Shown: one piece after another, positions 34,152-42,970 of the stretch
Layout of the letters: every line of letters begins with the position of its first letter
How positions within the stretch are numbered: the first letter of the stretch is position 1
Origin: Halopolyspora algeriensis
GTDB taxonomy: Bacteria > Actinomycetota > Actinomycetes > Mycobacteriales > Pseudonocardiaceae
DNA: 64,000 nucleotides
Direction: 5' to 3'
NCBI RefSeq assembly: GCF_003337235.1
Contig: NZ_QPJC01000001.1
Coordinates: 154,824-218,823, forward strand
The notes under the pieces: model-generated
Databases searched by the model: none
What the model was told of the DNA's origin: nothing
Seen by the model: the letters and a program-made list of their open reading frames with translations, nothing else
Program-made: the position numbers and the translations under genes

Positions 34152-35056
34152 ACACCCGTCAGACGCAACTGCTGCGCTCCGCGCTGCACCTGGCCGAACA
34201 GAGGTGGGCCGTGCTCCCGCTGCTGCCCGGCAGCAAACGTCCGGCGGTCCGCCAGTGGGAACAGCGCGCCACCACTGACCCCGACCGCATCACCCGGTGC
34301 TGGCAGCACGCGGCTTACAACATCGGTTTGGCGTGTGGACCGTCCGGCCTGGTTGTCGTCGACTGCGACGAGCCTGAGCACGGGCAGGCGCTGCCGGACC
34401 ACTGGCAGACACTCGGGCTCCGTAGCGGTGCCGAGATCCTGACCCGCCTGGCCCGCCGAGCCGGGGAGCCGTTGCCGCCGACCTACACCGTGGCCACCCC
34501 CTCCGGCGGGTGGCACCTGTACTTCCTCGTGCCCGCAGCGGCAGGGTTGCGCAACACGGCCGGGACACTCGGGCCGCTGTTGGACACTCGCGCAGCCGGG
34601 GGCTACGTCGTTGCCCCGGGTTCGGTACTCGATCAGGGTGCCTACGAGCTCTACGACGATACCGACCCCGCACGGCTGCCCGGCTGGTTGGCCCAGGCCC
34701 TCACTCCCAAGCCGTCTACGGGCGACTCAGCGCCTTCTGAGATCGCCCCCATGCATCGCTCTGCCTACGTCGAAGCGGCACTGCGCAACGAGGCCGAGCG
34801 GGTCGCTGCGGCCCAACCAGGCAAGCAGAACATCACTCTGTTCACTGCCTCGCTGGCCCTCGGACGTCTGGTAGCTGGGGGTGCCGTCGACGTCGACACG
34901 GTGCGGGCCGTGCTGCACCGCGCCATGTCCCGGCTGCCCCAGACCAAGCCCGAGCCGTGGACCGCCGAAGCCATCGACGCCACCATCCGCTCCGGCCTGC
35001 GCACAGCCGCCAACCGCCCCCGCCGCCTCACCGACCGCAAGAAGGACGCCGCGTGA
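34148..35056 (+). CDS. Bifunctional DNA primase/polymerase (Prim-Pol) of the AICE
   Basis: 302 residues from ATG 34148. The N-terminal Prim-Pol domain has WAVLPLLPGSKRPAVRQWEQ, GPSGLVVVDCDE (catalytic Asp pair) and VATPSGGWHLYFLVP. The C-terminus is helical with LTDRKKDAA. Paired with the DUF3631 gene next to it, this is the RepAM/Prim-Pol type replication module of AICEs, used for autonomous replication after excision. Start codon overlaps the preceding mini-ORF. Confidence 0.88.
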   Translation: MNTRQTQLLRSALHLAEQRWAVLPLLPGSKRPAVRQWEQRATTDPDRITRCWQHAAYNIGLACGPSGLVVVDCDEPEHGQALPDHWQTLGLRSGAEILTRLARRAGEPLPPTYTVATPSGGWHLYFLVPAAAGLRNTAGTLGPLLDTRAAGGYVVAPGSVLDQGAYELYDDTDPARLPGWLAQALTPKPSTGDSAPSEIAPMHRSAYVEAALRNEAERVAAAQPGKQNITLFTASLALGRLVAGGAVDVDTVRAVLHRAMSRLPQTKPEPWTAEAIDATIRSGLRTAANRPRRLTDRKKDAA

Positions 35057-36549
35057 GCACCCCGCAACCCCAAACTCCTGGCCTGGGGCGCATCCAGCGC
35101 CCCACCCCCGACGAAACCGGAGAAGAGGACACCACGATGACTGCCGCGCCCGCCCTGCACGTCGTCACCGAGCAGGACGAGCAGCCCCACCGACCGGTGC
35201 GGCCCGGCGCCGACGTGCTCGACGAGGTCACCCGCTTTTTGAGCCGGTTTCTGGTGCTGCCCTCCGAGCACTGCGCCCCGACGATCGCGCTGTGGTTTGC
35301 CCACACCCATGCCGCCCAGCGCTTCTACGTCACCCCGCGGCTCATCCTCGACTCCGCCGAGCCGGGCAGCGGCAAAACCCGCGTGCTCGAAGTGGGTCAG
35401 TATCTCGTCGCCGCGCCCGAGATGACCATCTCGGCGACCACGGCGGCCATGTTCCGCATGGTCAGCGAAGGGCCGATCACCATCCTATTCGACGAGGTCG
35501 ACGCCATCTTCAACCCCAAAAACGGCGGCAACTACGAAGACCTGCGCGCCATGCTCAACGCCGGATACAAACGGTCGGCGACCATCGCTCGCTGTGTCGG
35601 TGATGCCAAAGCCATGAAGGTCGAGCGGTTCCCGGTCTATGCCCCGGCGGCCCTGGCCGGCATCGCCGGGCACATGCCCGCCACCATCACCACTCGGGCC
35701 ATCACCATCCACATGCGCAAACGCGCCCCCGATGAGCCCGTCGAAGAGTTCATCGAAGAGGACGTCGAGCAGGAAGCCGGCCCCGTGCGCGAGGAGCTCA
35801 GCGCCTGGGTCGACAGTGTGGCCGAGCACCTCGCCGGGGCACGGCCCGCGATGCCTGCCGGGGTCATCGACCGCGCCGCCGAGATCTGGAAACCCCTGCT
35901 CGCGCTGGCCGATCAAGCAGGCGGGCACTGGCCTGAGACCGCCCGCGCGGCCTGTCAGCACTTCGTCAACGCGACCGGGCCCGGAACCCAGTCGCTCGGG
36001 GTGCGGCTGCTGGCAGATCTGCGCGAGATCTTCACCGCCCGGAATGCCGACCGAATGACCACCGTCGACATCCTCTCGGCGCTGCACGCTCTGGACGAAG
36101 CACCGTGGGGCGATCTGTACGGCAAGCCCCTCGACGCCCGACGCCTGTCCAAAGAACTCGCCCGCTACGGGGTGGCCTCCAAGAACATCAAGCAACCTGG
36201 CGGGCAGGTCGCCAAAGGATTCCGCACCGATGGCGAAGACGGCCTGGCCGACGCCTGGCGCCGCTACCTGGCCAGTGCCGCTACCAGCGCTACCGACGCT
36301 ACCGCGCAGGTCACACCGGTAGCGGACGAAAAACCCGATCCGCTACCGCCGCTACCGGACACCGAGGCAGGTAGCGGCGGTAGCGGCACCGAAAGTCCCG
36401 CCGCTACCGGCCTGACCAGGGACGTAGCGGCGGTAGCGGAGGTAGCGGCACATACCAGCCAGCACCCCGAGCAACCACCCCGCTCATCCGTCAGCGCCCC
36501 ATCGCTCGCAATGCACCAGGAGGCAACTCGTGGCCAAACGCAGTGGTAA
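35053..36549 (+). CDS. DUF3631 ATPase, replication partner of the primase
   Basis: About 498 residues from GTG 35053 (overlapping the primase stop, GTGA), or 470 from ATG 35137. ILDSAEPGSGKTRVLEVGQY contains Walker A and GPITILFDEVDAIFNPKNGG Walker B, as in DUF3631 helicase-like ATPases found beside AICE primases. The DNA for the last 90 residues is full of 8-bp repeats. The protein sequence there is low-complexity, with the repeat read in different frames, so the DNA rather than the peptide seems conserved. It ends 20 bp inside the excisionase gene. Confidence 0.85.
   Translation: MSTPQPQTPGLGRIQRPTPDETGEEDTTMTAAPALHVVTEQDEQPHRPVRPGADVLDEVTRFLSRFLVLPSEHCAPTIALWFAHTHAAQRFYVTPRLILDSAEPGSGKTRVLEVGQYLVAAPEMTISATTAAMFRMVSEGPITILFDEVDAIFNPKNGGNYEDLRAMLNAGYKRSATIARCVGDAKAMKVERFPVYAPAALAGIAGHMPATITTRAITIHMRKRAPDEPVEEFIEEDVEQEAGPVREELSAWVDSVAEHLAGARPAMPAGVIDRAAEIWKPLLALADQAGGHWPETARAACQHFVNATGPGTQSLGVRLLADLREIFTARNADRMTTVDILSALHALDEAPWGDLYGKPLDARRLSKELARYGVASKNIKQPGGQVAKGFRTDGEDGLADAWRRYLASAATSATDATAQVTPVADEKPDPLPPLPDTEAGSGGSGTESPAATGLTRDVAAVAEVAAHTSQHPEQPPRSSVSAPSLAMHQEATRGQTQW
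36261..36448. repeat. Iteron array (candidate AICE replication origin)
   Basis: Thirteen copies of GGTAGCGG or its complement CCGCTACC (ten perfect, three with one mismatch) start at 36261, 36278, 36287, 36296, 36318, 36340, 36349, 36370, 36379, 36401, 36423, 36432 and 36441. Spacings of 9 bp predominate, in both orientations. They lie inside the 3' end of the DUF3631 gene. Confidence 0.75.
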
Positions 36550-36721
36550 CTGGATGACCGTCACCGAGTTCTGCGAAGAGATGGGCGTCTCCCGCTCCAC
36601 CTTCGACGACTGGCGCGCCAAGCAACGCGGCCCCAAGTGCATCCGGCTGCCCAACGGTTCCCTGCGCATCCGCCGCACCGACTTCGAAAACTGGCTCGAC
36701 ACCCTGGAGGACGCCGCATGA
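36530..36721 (+). CDS. xis: Excisionase (HTH)
   Basis: 63 residues from GTG 36530, after AGGAGG. The winged-helix MTVTEFCEEMGVSRSTFDDW and the KCIRLPNGSLRIRRTDFENW wing are the standard AICE/actinophage Xis pattern (MerR-like fold). It bends DNA at the attachment sites to direct excision. Stop overlaps the integrase start by ATGA. Confidence 0.9.
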   Translation: MAKRSGNWMTVTEFCEEMGVSRSTFDDWRAKQRGPKCIRLPNGSLRIRRTDFENWLDTLEDAA

Positions 36722-38076
36722 CCGAAACCACCTACGACGTCCGCATCTGGAAGATGCAGACCCGCAAGAACACCAAGGGCAAGGTCACCAGCTATCGAGT
36801 CCGGTGGGAGGTATCAGCACAGGACTGTCACAAGTCATTCAAGAACAGCGCGCAAGCGGAGAGCTTCCGCTCCGAACTCCTGAGCGCCGCTCGGAAAGGA
36901 GAAGCGTTCATCATCGAGACTGGCCTCCCGGTCTCGATGACGCGGAGCACCGAAGACATGTCGTGGTTCAAGTTCGCCTGCGAGTACATGGACATGAAGT
37001 GGCGCGACGCCTCACCAGGGCACCGGAAGAACACGGTCGACTCACTCGCACCGATCTCGGCAGCCATGCTCACCACCAACCGCGGAGCACCTGAGCCCAA
37101 AGTCCTCAACAAGGCGTTCCGCCGCGCGTTCAATCCGGTGACCCGAGACAGTGAGCATCCACCGGAGATTCGGCACGCACTCAAGTGGATCGCTGCCCAC
37201 AGCCGGAGTGTCGGTGACCTCTCGAAGCCGGACGTTCTCAGGTCCGTACTGGCCGCCCTCGACGTCAACCTGAACGGATATCGAGCAGCCCCGGATACCG
37301 TCAGGTTGCGCCGTACCACCCTGACGAATGCGATCCACTACGCGATCGAGCGGAAGTTCCTCATCGGCAACCCACTGAACGAGGTCAAGATCCGGCGCAA
37401 CAGCACGAACCTACGGCAGGTCGACCGGCGATCCGTTGCCAACCCTGTCCAGGCCCGCACACTTCTTCAAGCCGTTGCCAACCGCACTCCGCACTTGACC
37501 GCGTTCTTCGGGCTCATGTACTTCGCAGCTCTTCGCCCGGAGGAAGCGACCAACCTGCGCAAGCGCAACCTGTCTCTACCCCAGAACGGCTGGGGTGAAC
37601 TGCACCTGGAGCGCTCGACGCCCGAAATCTCCGGCGAGTGGACCGACAGCCGCACGGCCAGCGAGGAACGGAGTCTGAAGCACCGAGACGACGACATCGG
37701 CCGGATAGTCCCGTGTCCACCGGAGCTGACCGCACACCTGCACAACCATCTCGCGATCTACGGCACAGCACCGGACGGACGGCTCTTCTTGGGCAAGCGA
37801 AACGGAGGGCGACTCGGCAGCAGTGTCTACGGGCGTGCATGGGCGAATGCGCGCGCTGATGCGTTCACCGACGAGGTAGCTGCTTCACCGTTGGCCAAGC
37901 GTCCTTACGACCTTCGTCACGCCGCCGTGTCGACATGGCTGAACGCCGGTGTCGAGCCGACCCGGGTGGCCGAGTGGGCGGGCCACAGCGTGCACGTGCT
38001 CCTTCGCGTCTACGCCAAGTGCCTCGACGGTGGCGAGCAGGAGGCCCGCTCGCGCATCGACCGGGCTCTGAGGTGA
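36718..38076 (+). CDS. int: Tyrosine recombinase (AICE integrase)
   Basis: 452 residues. The N-terminal DNA-binding part is atypical and long. The catalytic domain has the first Arg in MYFAALRPEEATNLRKR, the H-x-x-R region as RPYDLRHAAVSTWLNAG, GHSVHVLLRVY with the second His, and the Tyr nucleophile in RVYAKCL (about 431). It catalyses recombination between the tRNA-Tyr attB and the element. It sits 115 bp from attR, as usual, and is coupled to xis. A fragment of a related gene lies beyond attL. Confidence 0.92.
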   Translation: MTETTYDVRIWKMQTRKNTKGKVTSYRVRWEVSAQDCHKSFKNSAQAESFRSELLSAARKGEAFIIETGLPVSMTRSTEDMSWFKFACEYMDMKWRDASPGHRKNTVDSLAPISAAMLTTNRGAPEPKVLNKAFRRAFNPVTRDSEHPPEIRHALKWIAAHSRSVGDLSKPDVLRSVLAALDVNLNGYRAAPDTVRLRRTTLTNAIHYAIERKFLIGNPLNEVKIRRNSTNLRQVDRRSVANPVQARTLLQAVANRTPHLTAFFGLMYFAALRPEEATNLRKRNLSLPQNGWGELHLERSTPEISGEWTDSRTASEERSLKHRDDDIGRIVPCPPELTAHLHNHLAIYGTAPDGRLFLGKRNGGRLGSSVYGRAWANARADAFTDEVAASPLAKRPYDLRHAAVSTWLNAGVEPTRVAEWAGHSVHVLLRVYAKCLDGGEQEARSRIDRALR

Positions 38077-38148
38077 AACCGTGGCCATTCATTGGCCACT
38101 GAGAGCCGCACACGGCCGGGTAGCTCCGGGGACAGCCGGGGAGCACGA

Positions 38149-38190
38149 AGAAGGCCCCCTGGCCTGTCGGTGCAGGTCAGGGGGCCTTCT
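38149..38190. terminator. Terminator between integrase and tRNA-Tyr
   Basis: Perfect 13-bp arms AGAAGGCCCCCTG / CAGGGGGCCTTCT with a 16-nt loop. It can end both the integrase (+) and tRNA (-) transcripts. Confidence 0.8.
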
Positions 38191-38191
38191 G

Positions 38192-38248
38192 GGCTGGTGT
38201 GCCGGGTAGAGGATTCGAACCTCTGAAGCTTGCGCGGCTGATTTACAG
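38192..38248. repeat. attR: 57-bp repeat inside tRNA-Tyr
   Basis: Identical to 22123-22179. It supplies the tRNA from the anticodon loop to the 3' end, so integration leaves the gene whole. Confidence 0.92.
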
Positions 38249-38280
38249 TCAGCTCCCTTTGGCCGCTCGGGCAACCCGGC
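38200..38280 (-). tRNA. tRNA-Tyr (GTA anticodon)
   Basis: The acceptor stem pairs GCCGGGT with ACCCGGC. The anticodon stem GCTGA/TCAGC holds the loop CTGTAAA (anticodon GTA). The T arm is AGAGG-TTCGAAT-CCTCT, and a long variable arm is present as expected for a class II tRNA-Tyr. CCA is not encoded. It is the integration target of the AICE. Confidence 0.95.
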
Positions 38281-38405
38281 GAAGCATGCCAGCACCGCTG
38301 GCTTGCAGGGAAAATCATACATACCGGTGTCCACGCCATCGACAAGGGGGTCGACCCGGTAGCGTGTCGGCAACGCAGTAAGGACGCGCCCGGGAGGTGG
38401 AGCAG

Positions 38406-38897
38406 GTGGCAGACCCTTCTTTCGACGTGGTGAGCAAGGTTGACCGCCAGGAGGTCGACAACGCACTCAACCAGGCGGCCAAGGAACTGGCGAACCGGTT
38501 CGACTTCCGCGGCACCGGCACCAGGATCAGCTGGGCCGGCGAGGAGTCCGTGACTCTGGAATCCGAAACCGAGGAGCGCTGCAAGGCCGCCATCGACGTG
38601 TTCAAGGAAAAGCTGGTCAAGCGCGGCGTCTCGCTGAAAGCCCTCGACATGGGCGAGCCGACCAGTTCCGGACAGGCGTACAAGGTCACCGGAAAGATCA
38701 AGCAGGGCATCGCCCAGGACACCGCGAAGAAGATCTCCAAGAGGATTCGCGACGACGGCCCCAAGGGTGTCCAGGCGCAGATCCAGGGTGATCAGCTCCG
38801 GGTGTCCGGCAAGAAGAAAGACGACCTGCAGGCGGTCATCGAACTACTCAAGCACGAGGACTTCGACACCGCACTGCAGTTCGAGAACTACCGCTGA
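38406..38897 (+). CDS. YajQ-family nucleotide-binding protein
   Basis: 163 residues from GTG 38406, after [29 protein letters not shown] and [20 protein letters not shown] are the YajQ signature. Two ferredoxin-like domains are expected. Family members bind c-di-GMP in Xanthomonas and nucleotides elsewhere; the role in actinomycetes is not settled. It reads away from tRNA-Tyr and is followed 16 bp later by rmlA. Confidence 0.92.
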   Translation: MADPSFDVVSKVDRQEVDNALNQAAKELANRFDFRGTGTRISWAGEESVTLESETEERCKAAIDVFKEKLVKRGVSLKALDMGEPTSSGQAYKVTGKIKQGIAQDTAKKISKRIRDDGPKGVQAQIQGDQLRVSGKKKDDLQAVIELLKHEDFDTALQFENYR

Positions 38898-38913
38898 GCA
38901 AAAGGACCCACCG

Positions 38914-39795
38914 GTGAAAGGAATCGTGCTGGCCGGAGGCAGTGGCACCAGACTGCATCCAATCACGCAGGTCGTGTCCAAACAGTTGCTGCCGGTCTAC
39001 GACAAACCGCTGGTGTACTACCCGTTGTCGGTGCTGATGCTGGCCGACATCCGTGACATCCTGCTGATCTCCACGCCGGACGATCTACCGCTGTTTCGCA
39101 GACTGCTCGGCGACGGCACACAGTTCGGCTTGCGTATCGAGTACGCCGAGCAGCCCCAGCCCGACGGGCTCGCCCAGGCGTTCGTGATCGGGGCGGACTT
39201 CATCGGAGACGACTCGGTGGCCCTGGTCCTCGGCGACAACATCTTCTACGGGCAGGGCCTGTCCCGGCTCGTGCGGGAAAGCGCGGCCGGACTCGACGGT
39301 TGCATGCTGTTCGGCTACTCGGTGCGCGACCCCCAGCGTTACGGCGTCGGTGAAACGGGACCGGACGGCCAACTGGTCTCCATCGAGGAAAAGCCCGACC
39401 GGCCTCGCTCCGACAAGGCCATCACCGGCCTGTACTTCTACGACAACGACGTCGTCGACATCGCCGGGAACCTGCGGCCCTCCGCCCGCGGTGAACTCGA
39501 GATCACCGACGTCAACATGGAGTACCTGCGACGCGGGCGGGCACACCTGACCGAACTCGGCCGCGGTTTCGCCTGGCTGGACACCGGGACGCACGACTCC
39601 CTGCTGGAGGCCGCCCAGTTCGTGCAGGTCCTCGAGCACCGCCAGGGTGTCCGCATCGCCTGCCTGGAGGAGATCGCTCTGCGGATGGGATACATCTCCG
39701 CCGAGGCCTGTTACGCATTGGGAGCCAAGCTCGCCAAGTCCGGATACGGCGACTACGTCATGTCCGTCGCCCGGGCCGCGGGCGCCGACGGATAA
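38914..39795 (+). CDS. rmlA: Glucose-1-phosphate thymidylyltransferase
   Basis: 293 residues from GTG 38914. The start [20 protein letters not shown] and [20 protein letters not shown] are the nucleotidyltransferase core; [33 protein letters not shown] and IEEKP are diagnostic of RmlA. It makes dTDP-glucose, the first step to dTDP-rhamnose for the cell-wall linker. rmlB-D are not in the window. Confidence 0.92.
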   Translation: MKGIVLAGGSGTRLHPITQVVSKQLLPVYDKPLVYYPLSVLMLADIRDILLISTPDDLPLFRRLLGDGTQFGLRIEYAEQPQPDGLAQAFVIGADFIGDDSVALVLGDNIFYGQGLSRLVRESAAGLDGCMLFGYSVRDPQRYGVGETGPDGQLVSIEEKPDRPRSDKAITGLYFYDNDVVDIAGNLRPSARGELEITDVNMEYLRRGRAHLTELGRGFAWLDTGTHDSLLEAAQFVQVLEHRQGVRIACLEEIALRMGYISAEACYALGAKLAKSGYGDYVMSVARAAGADG

Positions 39796-39856
39796 GGGTC
39801 CGGCAACCACCCCGCCAAGAGCGGTACGACAGCCTCAAAGCTCCCGGCCGCGGCTG

Positions 39857-40729
39857 TCAGGCGGGCGGAAGCCGGTGGCCGGCCATCCCCTCCAACCGCT
39901 CGACGCGGTCGGAGATCGGCGGATGTGTGGAGAACAACCGCGCCATGCGTTCCCCGGGGCGGAACGGGTTGGCGATCATCAGGTGCGACTGCGACACCAC
40001 GTTCGGCTCCGGCGCCAGGGGCGCCCGCCGAGTACCGCGCTCCAGTTTGCGCAATGCCGTGGCCAGGGCGATCGGGTCCCCGGTGAGGGCGGCGCCGGAA
40101 GCATCGGCCTGGTACTCGCGGGAGCGGCTCACGGCCATCTGCACGACCCCGGCGGCCACCGGGCCCAGCAACGCCACCAGCAACATCGCCAGCGGGTTGG
40201 GCCGGTCCTCGCCGTCACCGGCGAACATTCCGAACAGCAACCCGAAATTGGCCAGGAAGGTCACGGCGCTGGCCAGGGCCCCGGCCACGCTGGAGATCAG
40301 GATGTCGCGGTTGTAGACGTGGGACAACTCGTGGCCGAGAACCGCGCGCAACTCGCGCTCGTCGAGCAGGCCGAGGATCCCCGTCGTGCAACACACGGCG
40401 GCGTTGCGGGGATTGCGCCCGGTGGCGAATGCGTTCGGCGCGTTGGTGGGACTCACATACAGCGTGGGCATCGGCTGCCTGGCCGAGGTCGCCAGTTCCC
40501 GGACGATGCGATACATCGTGGGCTGCTCGAGCTCGGTGACCGGCCTGGCCCGCATCGACCGCAACGCCAGGTCGGCGGAGTTGAAGTAGGCATAGCCGTT
40601 CATCGCCAGCGCGGCAATCAGCGCGATGACAAGGCCGACCCGGCCGAACAGGGAGCCGATCAGCAGCACCAGCGCGCTCATTCCGCCCAACAGCAGCGCC
40701 GTCTTCACGCCGTTGAAGTGACTGTGCAC
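39857..40729 (-). CDS. htpX: HtpX-family membrane zinc metalloprotease
   Basis: 290 residues from GTG 40729 ([20 protein letters not shown], the usual family start). The zinc motif is [16 protein letters not shown], with the third ligand in [14 protein letters not shown]. Four hydrophobic helices place it in the cytoplasmic membrane, where HtpX degrades misfolded membrane proteins. Convergent with rmlA. Confidence 0.92.
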   Translation of the reverse strand: MHSHFNGVKTALLLGGMSALVLLIGSLFGRVGLVIALIAALAMNGYAYFNSADLALRSMRARPVTELEQPTMYRIVRELATSARQPMPTLYVSPTNAPNAFATGRNPRNAAVCCTTGILGLLDERELRAVLGHELSHVYNRDILISSVAGALASAVTFLANFGLLFGMFAGDGEDRPNPLAMLLVALLGPVAAGVVQMAVSRSREYQADASGAALTGDPIALATALRKLERGTRRAPLAPEPNVVSQSHLMIANPFRPGERMARLFSTHPPISDRVERLEGMAGHRLPPA

Positions 40730-40762
40730 TGTGCCTGCGCCTCCGCCGGAGAGTCTTTCCAC

Positions 40763-40988
40763 CCGTTCTGTCGTGGACTGCTCACCCGGTCAACGTCGAG
40801 GAGGAGCACGAAGTTCCGCGATTCGACATCAATGGGACATCCATCACCACGAGGCCGAACAGCCGAGTGTCGAGCCTCCAACACGCCATGATCAAGGGTC
40901 CTGTGGCGCACGCGTAAACTTACTCGCACGTAACTACGTCTCTGCGATTTTTCGGTCGTACCGAGGCGAGTGAACAGAAAGGAGTCAC
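40763..40988. other. Intergenic region between htpX and the YceI gene
   Basis: No gene evident. AGAAAGGAG ends 3 bp before ATG 40989. No clear operator was seen. Confidence 0.4.
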
Positions 40989-41888
40989 ATGATCCTGTCC
41001 AAGCTGCGTCGACGCCGTTCGTCCAGCGAGGGCGCTGCCCGTAGACCGCAACGCCAGGGTACGGGCATCGATCTTCCCCCGACTCCCCTCGACGGTGGCG
41101 TCGTGAGCTGCCAGGTGCACGACGAACGCGGCAGCCCGCTGCCGGAAGCCACCGTGACCGTGGTCGATCGACTCAACCAGCAGGTTGGGCAGGGGAAAAC
41201 CGACTCGTACGGCTTCTACCTCGCCACCGTGCCCCCCGGTGTGCACAAGGTCTCCATCACGGCCGGTGGTTACCTCCGCGCAGGCGCGAGAGCCGATGTG
41301 CGCACCAACCGGCACACCTCCATCGGGAATGTGCAGCTCGAACCCGACACGGCGGTGGCACTGCCGCAGCCGGGGACCTGGCGGTTCGATCCGGACCACA
41401 CCGAGGCCCGCTTCATCGCCCAGCACATCGGTATGTCGAAGATTCACGGGGCATTCCGCGATCTCGACGGCTACATCCAGGTCGCTTCCCCGTTCGAGCA
41501 GTCACGCATCGAGGTGACCATCGACGCCTCCAGCATCGACACCGGCGTGAAGATGCGTGACGACCACCTGCGCTCGCCCGACTTCCTCGACGTGGCCAAC
41601 CACCCGAACCTGCACTTCACCAGTGATCGGATCACCCCGATGCGCGGGGATCGCTGGCTGGTGAGTGGATCCCTCATGATCCGGGGCACGACCAGCCCCG
41701 TACAACTCGACACGACCTATCTGGGGCAGCGTGCGTGGAACGGAACGCGCGCCGCGTGCCTGTGCGAGACCGAACTGCGACGTGAGGACTACGCGGTGAA
41801 CTGGCAGGAGATCCTGAACAAGGGGATCGCCGTGGTCGGCCCCACCGTGCGGATCGAACTCGACGTGCAGGCCGTCCTGGACGAGTGA
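40989..41888 (+). CDS. YceI-family protein with carboxypeptidase-regulatory-like N-terminus
   Basis: 299 residues. About 35-120 is a beta-sandwich of the carboxypeptidase-regulatory type (GGVVSCQVHDERGSPLPEAT, DSYGFYLATVPPGVHKV). YceI follows from about 135 (GTWRFDPDHTEARFIAQHIG, MRDDHLRSPDFLDVANHPNL and ACLCETELRREDYAVNW). YceI domains form lipocalin-like barrels that bind polyisoprenoids. No signal peptide is apparent, so it may be cytoplasmic. A 15-bp-arm terminator follows. Confidence 0.88.
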   Translation: MILSKLRRRRSSSEGAARRPQRQGTGIDLPPTPLDGGVVSCQVHDERGSPLPEATVTVVDRLNQQVGQGKTDSYGFYLATVPPGVHKVSITAGGYLRAGARADVRTNRHTSIGNVQLEPDTAVALPQPGTWRFDPDHTEARFIAQHIGMSKIHGAFRDLDGYIQVASPFEQSRIEVTIDASSIDTGVKMRDDHLRSPDFLDVANHPNLHFTSDRITPMRGDRWLVSGSLMIRGTTSPVQLDTTYLGQRAWNGTRAACLCETELRREDYAVNWQEILNKGIAVVGPTVRIELDVQAVLDE

Positions 41889-41891
41889 ACA

Positions 41892-41936
41892 ACCACGGCT
41901 GCCGCCGGCTCCGTCCCGGGCGGCGGCAGCCGTGGT
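41892..41936. terminator. Strong bidirectional terminator
   Basis: Perfect 15-bp arms ACCACGGCTGCCGCC / GGCGGCAGCCGTGGT with a 15-nt loop, between the convergent YceI and dimethylargininase genes. Confidence 0.85.
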
Positions 41937-42025
41937 GGCTACTCCGATGTGCCGGCTCTTCAGCAGCGAGGCGCCGCCGGAGGTTCCGCCACCGGCACCG
42001 GTCGCCCACGCCAAGCCGCGCATCT

Positions 42026-42895
42026 CTAGGTGTGGATTTCCATGGTGCAGCACTTGGGCCCTCCGCCGGACTTGCGGAGTTCCGAAACGTCCAGCAACAC
42101 CGGTTCGTAACCACGCTTCTCGAGTTGCCCGGCCAAGTCGGTCGCCTCCAGCGGCAGAACGACGTGTCTGCCGTCCGAGACCCCGTTGAGTCCGAGACAC
42201 TCGGCATCGGCGGCACTGCCGAGCACGGCCCCGGGAAACAGCCGCTCCAGTACCTTCAGCGAGCCGGCGGAGAAGGCCTGCGGGTAGTAGGCGATCTGCG
42301 GCTGCGGCCCCGTCTCCAGCACGAACAGCGCCGTGTCCAGGTGGTAGTAGCGAGGATCGGTCAGCTGCAGTGAGATCACCGGCACCCCCAGAGCCTCCTG
42401 CGCTTCGGCGTGTGCCTCCGGGTCGGTGCGGAAACCGCTGCCCGCCAGGAGCAGCTCACCGGTCCAGGCGAAGTCTCCCTCCGCCTCGTTGATCCGCGAC
42501 GGCATGATCAGCTCGCGGTAACCCCGTGCGCTGAACCAACGGCGGAAGTGCTCGGCCTCGGCGGCACGTTCCGCAGCCCGGAAACGGGCACCGAGCACAC
42601 GACCGTCGATCACGGTGGCGGAGTTCGCCGAGAACACCATGTCCGGAAGGCCCGGTTGTGGCTCGACCACCTCGACAGTGTGTCCGAGACGCTCGTAGGC
42701 GGCCTTCAGACTCCGCCACTGCGCCATCGCCAGATCGGTGTCCACCGGGGTGTCCGGGTCCATCCACGGATTGATGGAGTACTCGACCGTGAAGTACTCG
42801 GGAGGGCACATCAGGTAGTGGCGACGGGTCGGCGTCCGGGGAGACGACTCGTCACGTGCCCAGAGCCCGGCCGTGAGCGCAGAGGGGACCGACAT
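42026..42895 (-). CDS. ddaH: Dimethylargininase (DDAH) / amidinotransferase-fold hydrolase
   Basis: 289 residues from ATG 42895. Catalytic elements of the DDAH/arginine deiminase superfamily are visible: GLPDMVFSANSATVIDGRVL, INEAEGDFAWTGELLLAG, the His in PRYYHLDTALFVL, and the C-terminal nucleophile in KSGGGPKCCTMEI. DDAH converts asymmetric dimethylarginine to citrulline and dimethylamine; other amidinotransferase activities are possible. TAGATT 7 bp upstream suggests a leaderless mRNA. It is divergent from an Lrp regulator. Confidence 0.85.
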   Translation of the reverse strand: MSVPSALTAGLWARDESSPRTPTRRHYLMCPPEYFTVEYSINPWMDPDTPVDTDLAMAQWRSLKAAYERLGHTVEVVEPQPGLPDMVFSANSATVIDGRVLGARFRAAERAAEAEHFRRWFSARGYRELIMPSRINEAEGDFAWTGELLLAGSGFRTDPEAHAEAQEALGVPVISLQLTDPRYYHLDTALFVLETGPQPQIAYYPQAFSAGSLKVLERLFPGAVLGSAADAECLGLNGVSDGRHVVLPLEATDLAGQLEKRGYEPVLLDVSELRKSGGGPKCCTMEIHT

Positions 42896-42970
42896 GATTC
42901 GAAATCTAATCACTGCCGGAAGTATCACTCAATAAGCTTGCGTTGCGCTTGATACGGCAGAATATTGCGT

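Larger units (their letters stand above)
22123..38248. mobile_element. AICE (integrative and conjugative element) in tRNA-Tyr
   Basis: A 16.1-kb element bounded by 57-bp direct repeats, with the tRNA-Tyr gene intact at its right end. It has tyrosine integrase and excisionase next to attR, a Prim-Pol/DUF3631 replication pair, an FtsK/TraB-like translocase with spread-type membrane proteins, and GntR and XRE/Nudix regulators. This is the architecture of actinomycete conjugative elements that transfer double-stranded DNA, with no relaxase or type IV secretion genes. LysE, MerR-peroxiredoxin and DprE1-like genes at the left end are probable cargo. All backbone genes look intact, so it may be functional. 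Confidence 0.9.

Noticed and set aside
36261..36448. CRISPR array
   Set aside because: The repeats are 8 bp with 1-14-bp spacing and both orientations inside a coding region, unlike CRISPR; no cas genes are present.
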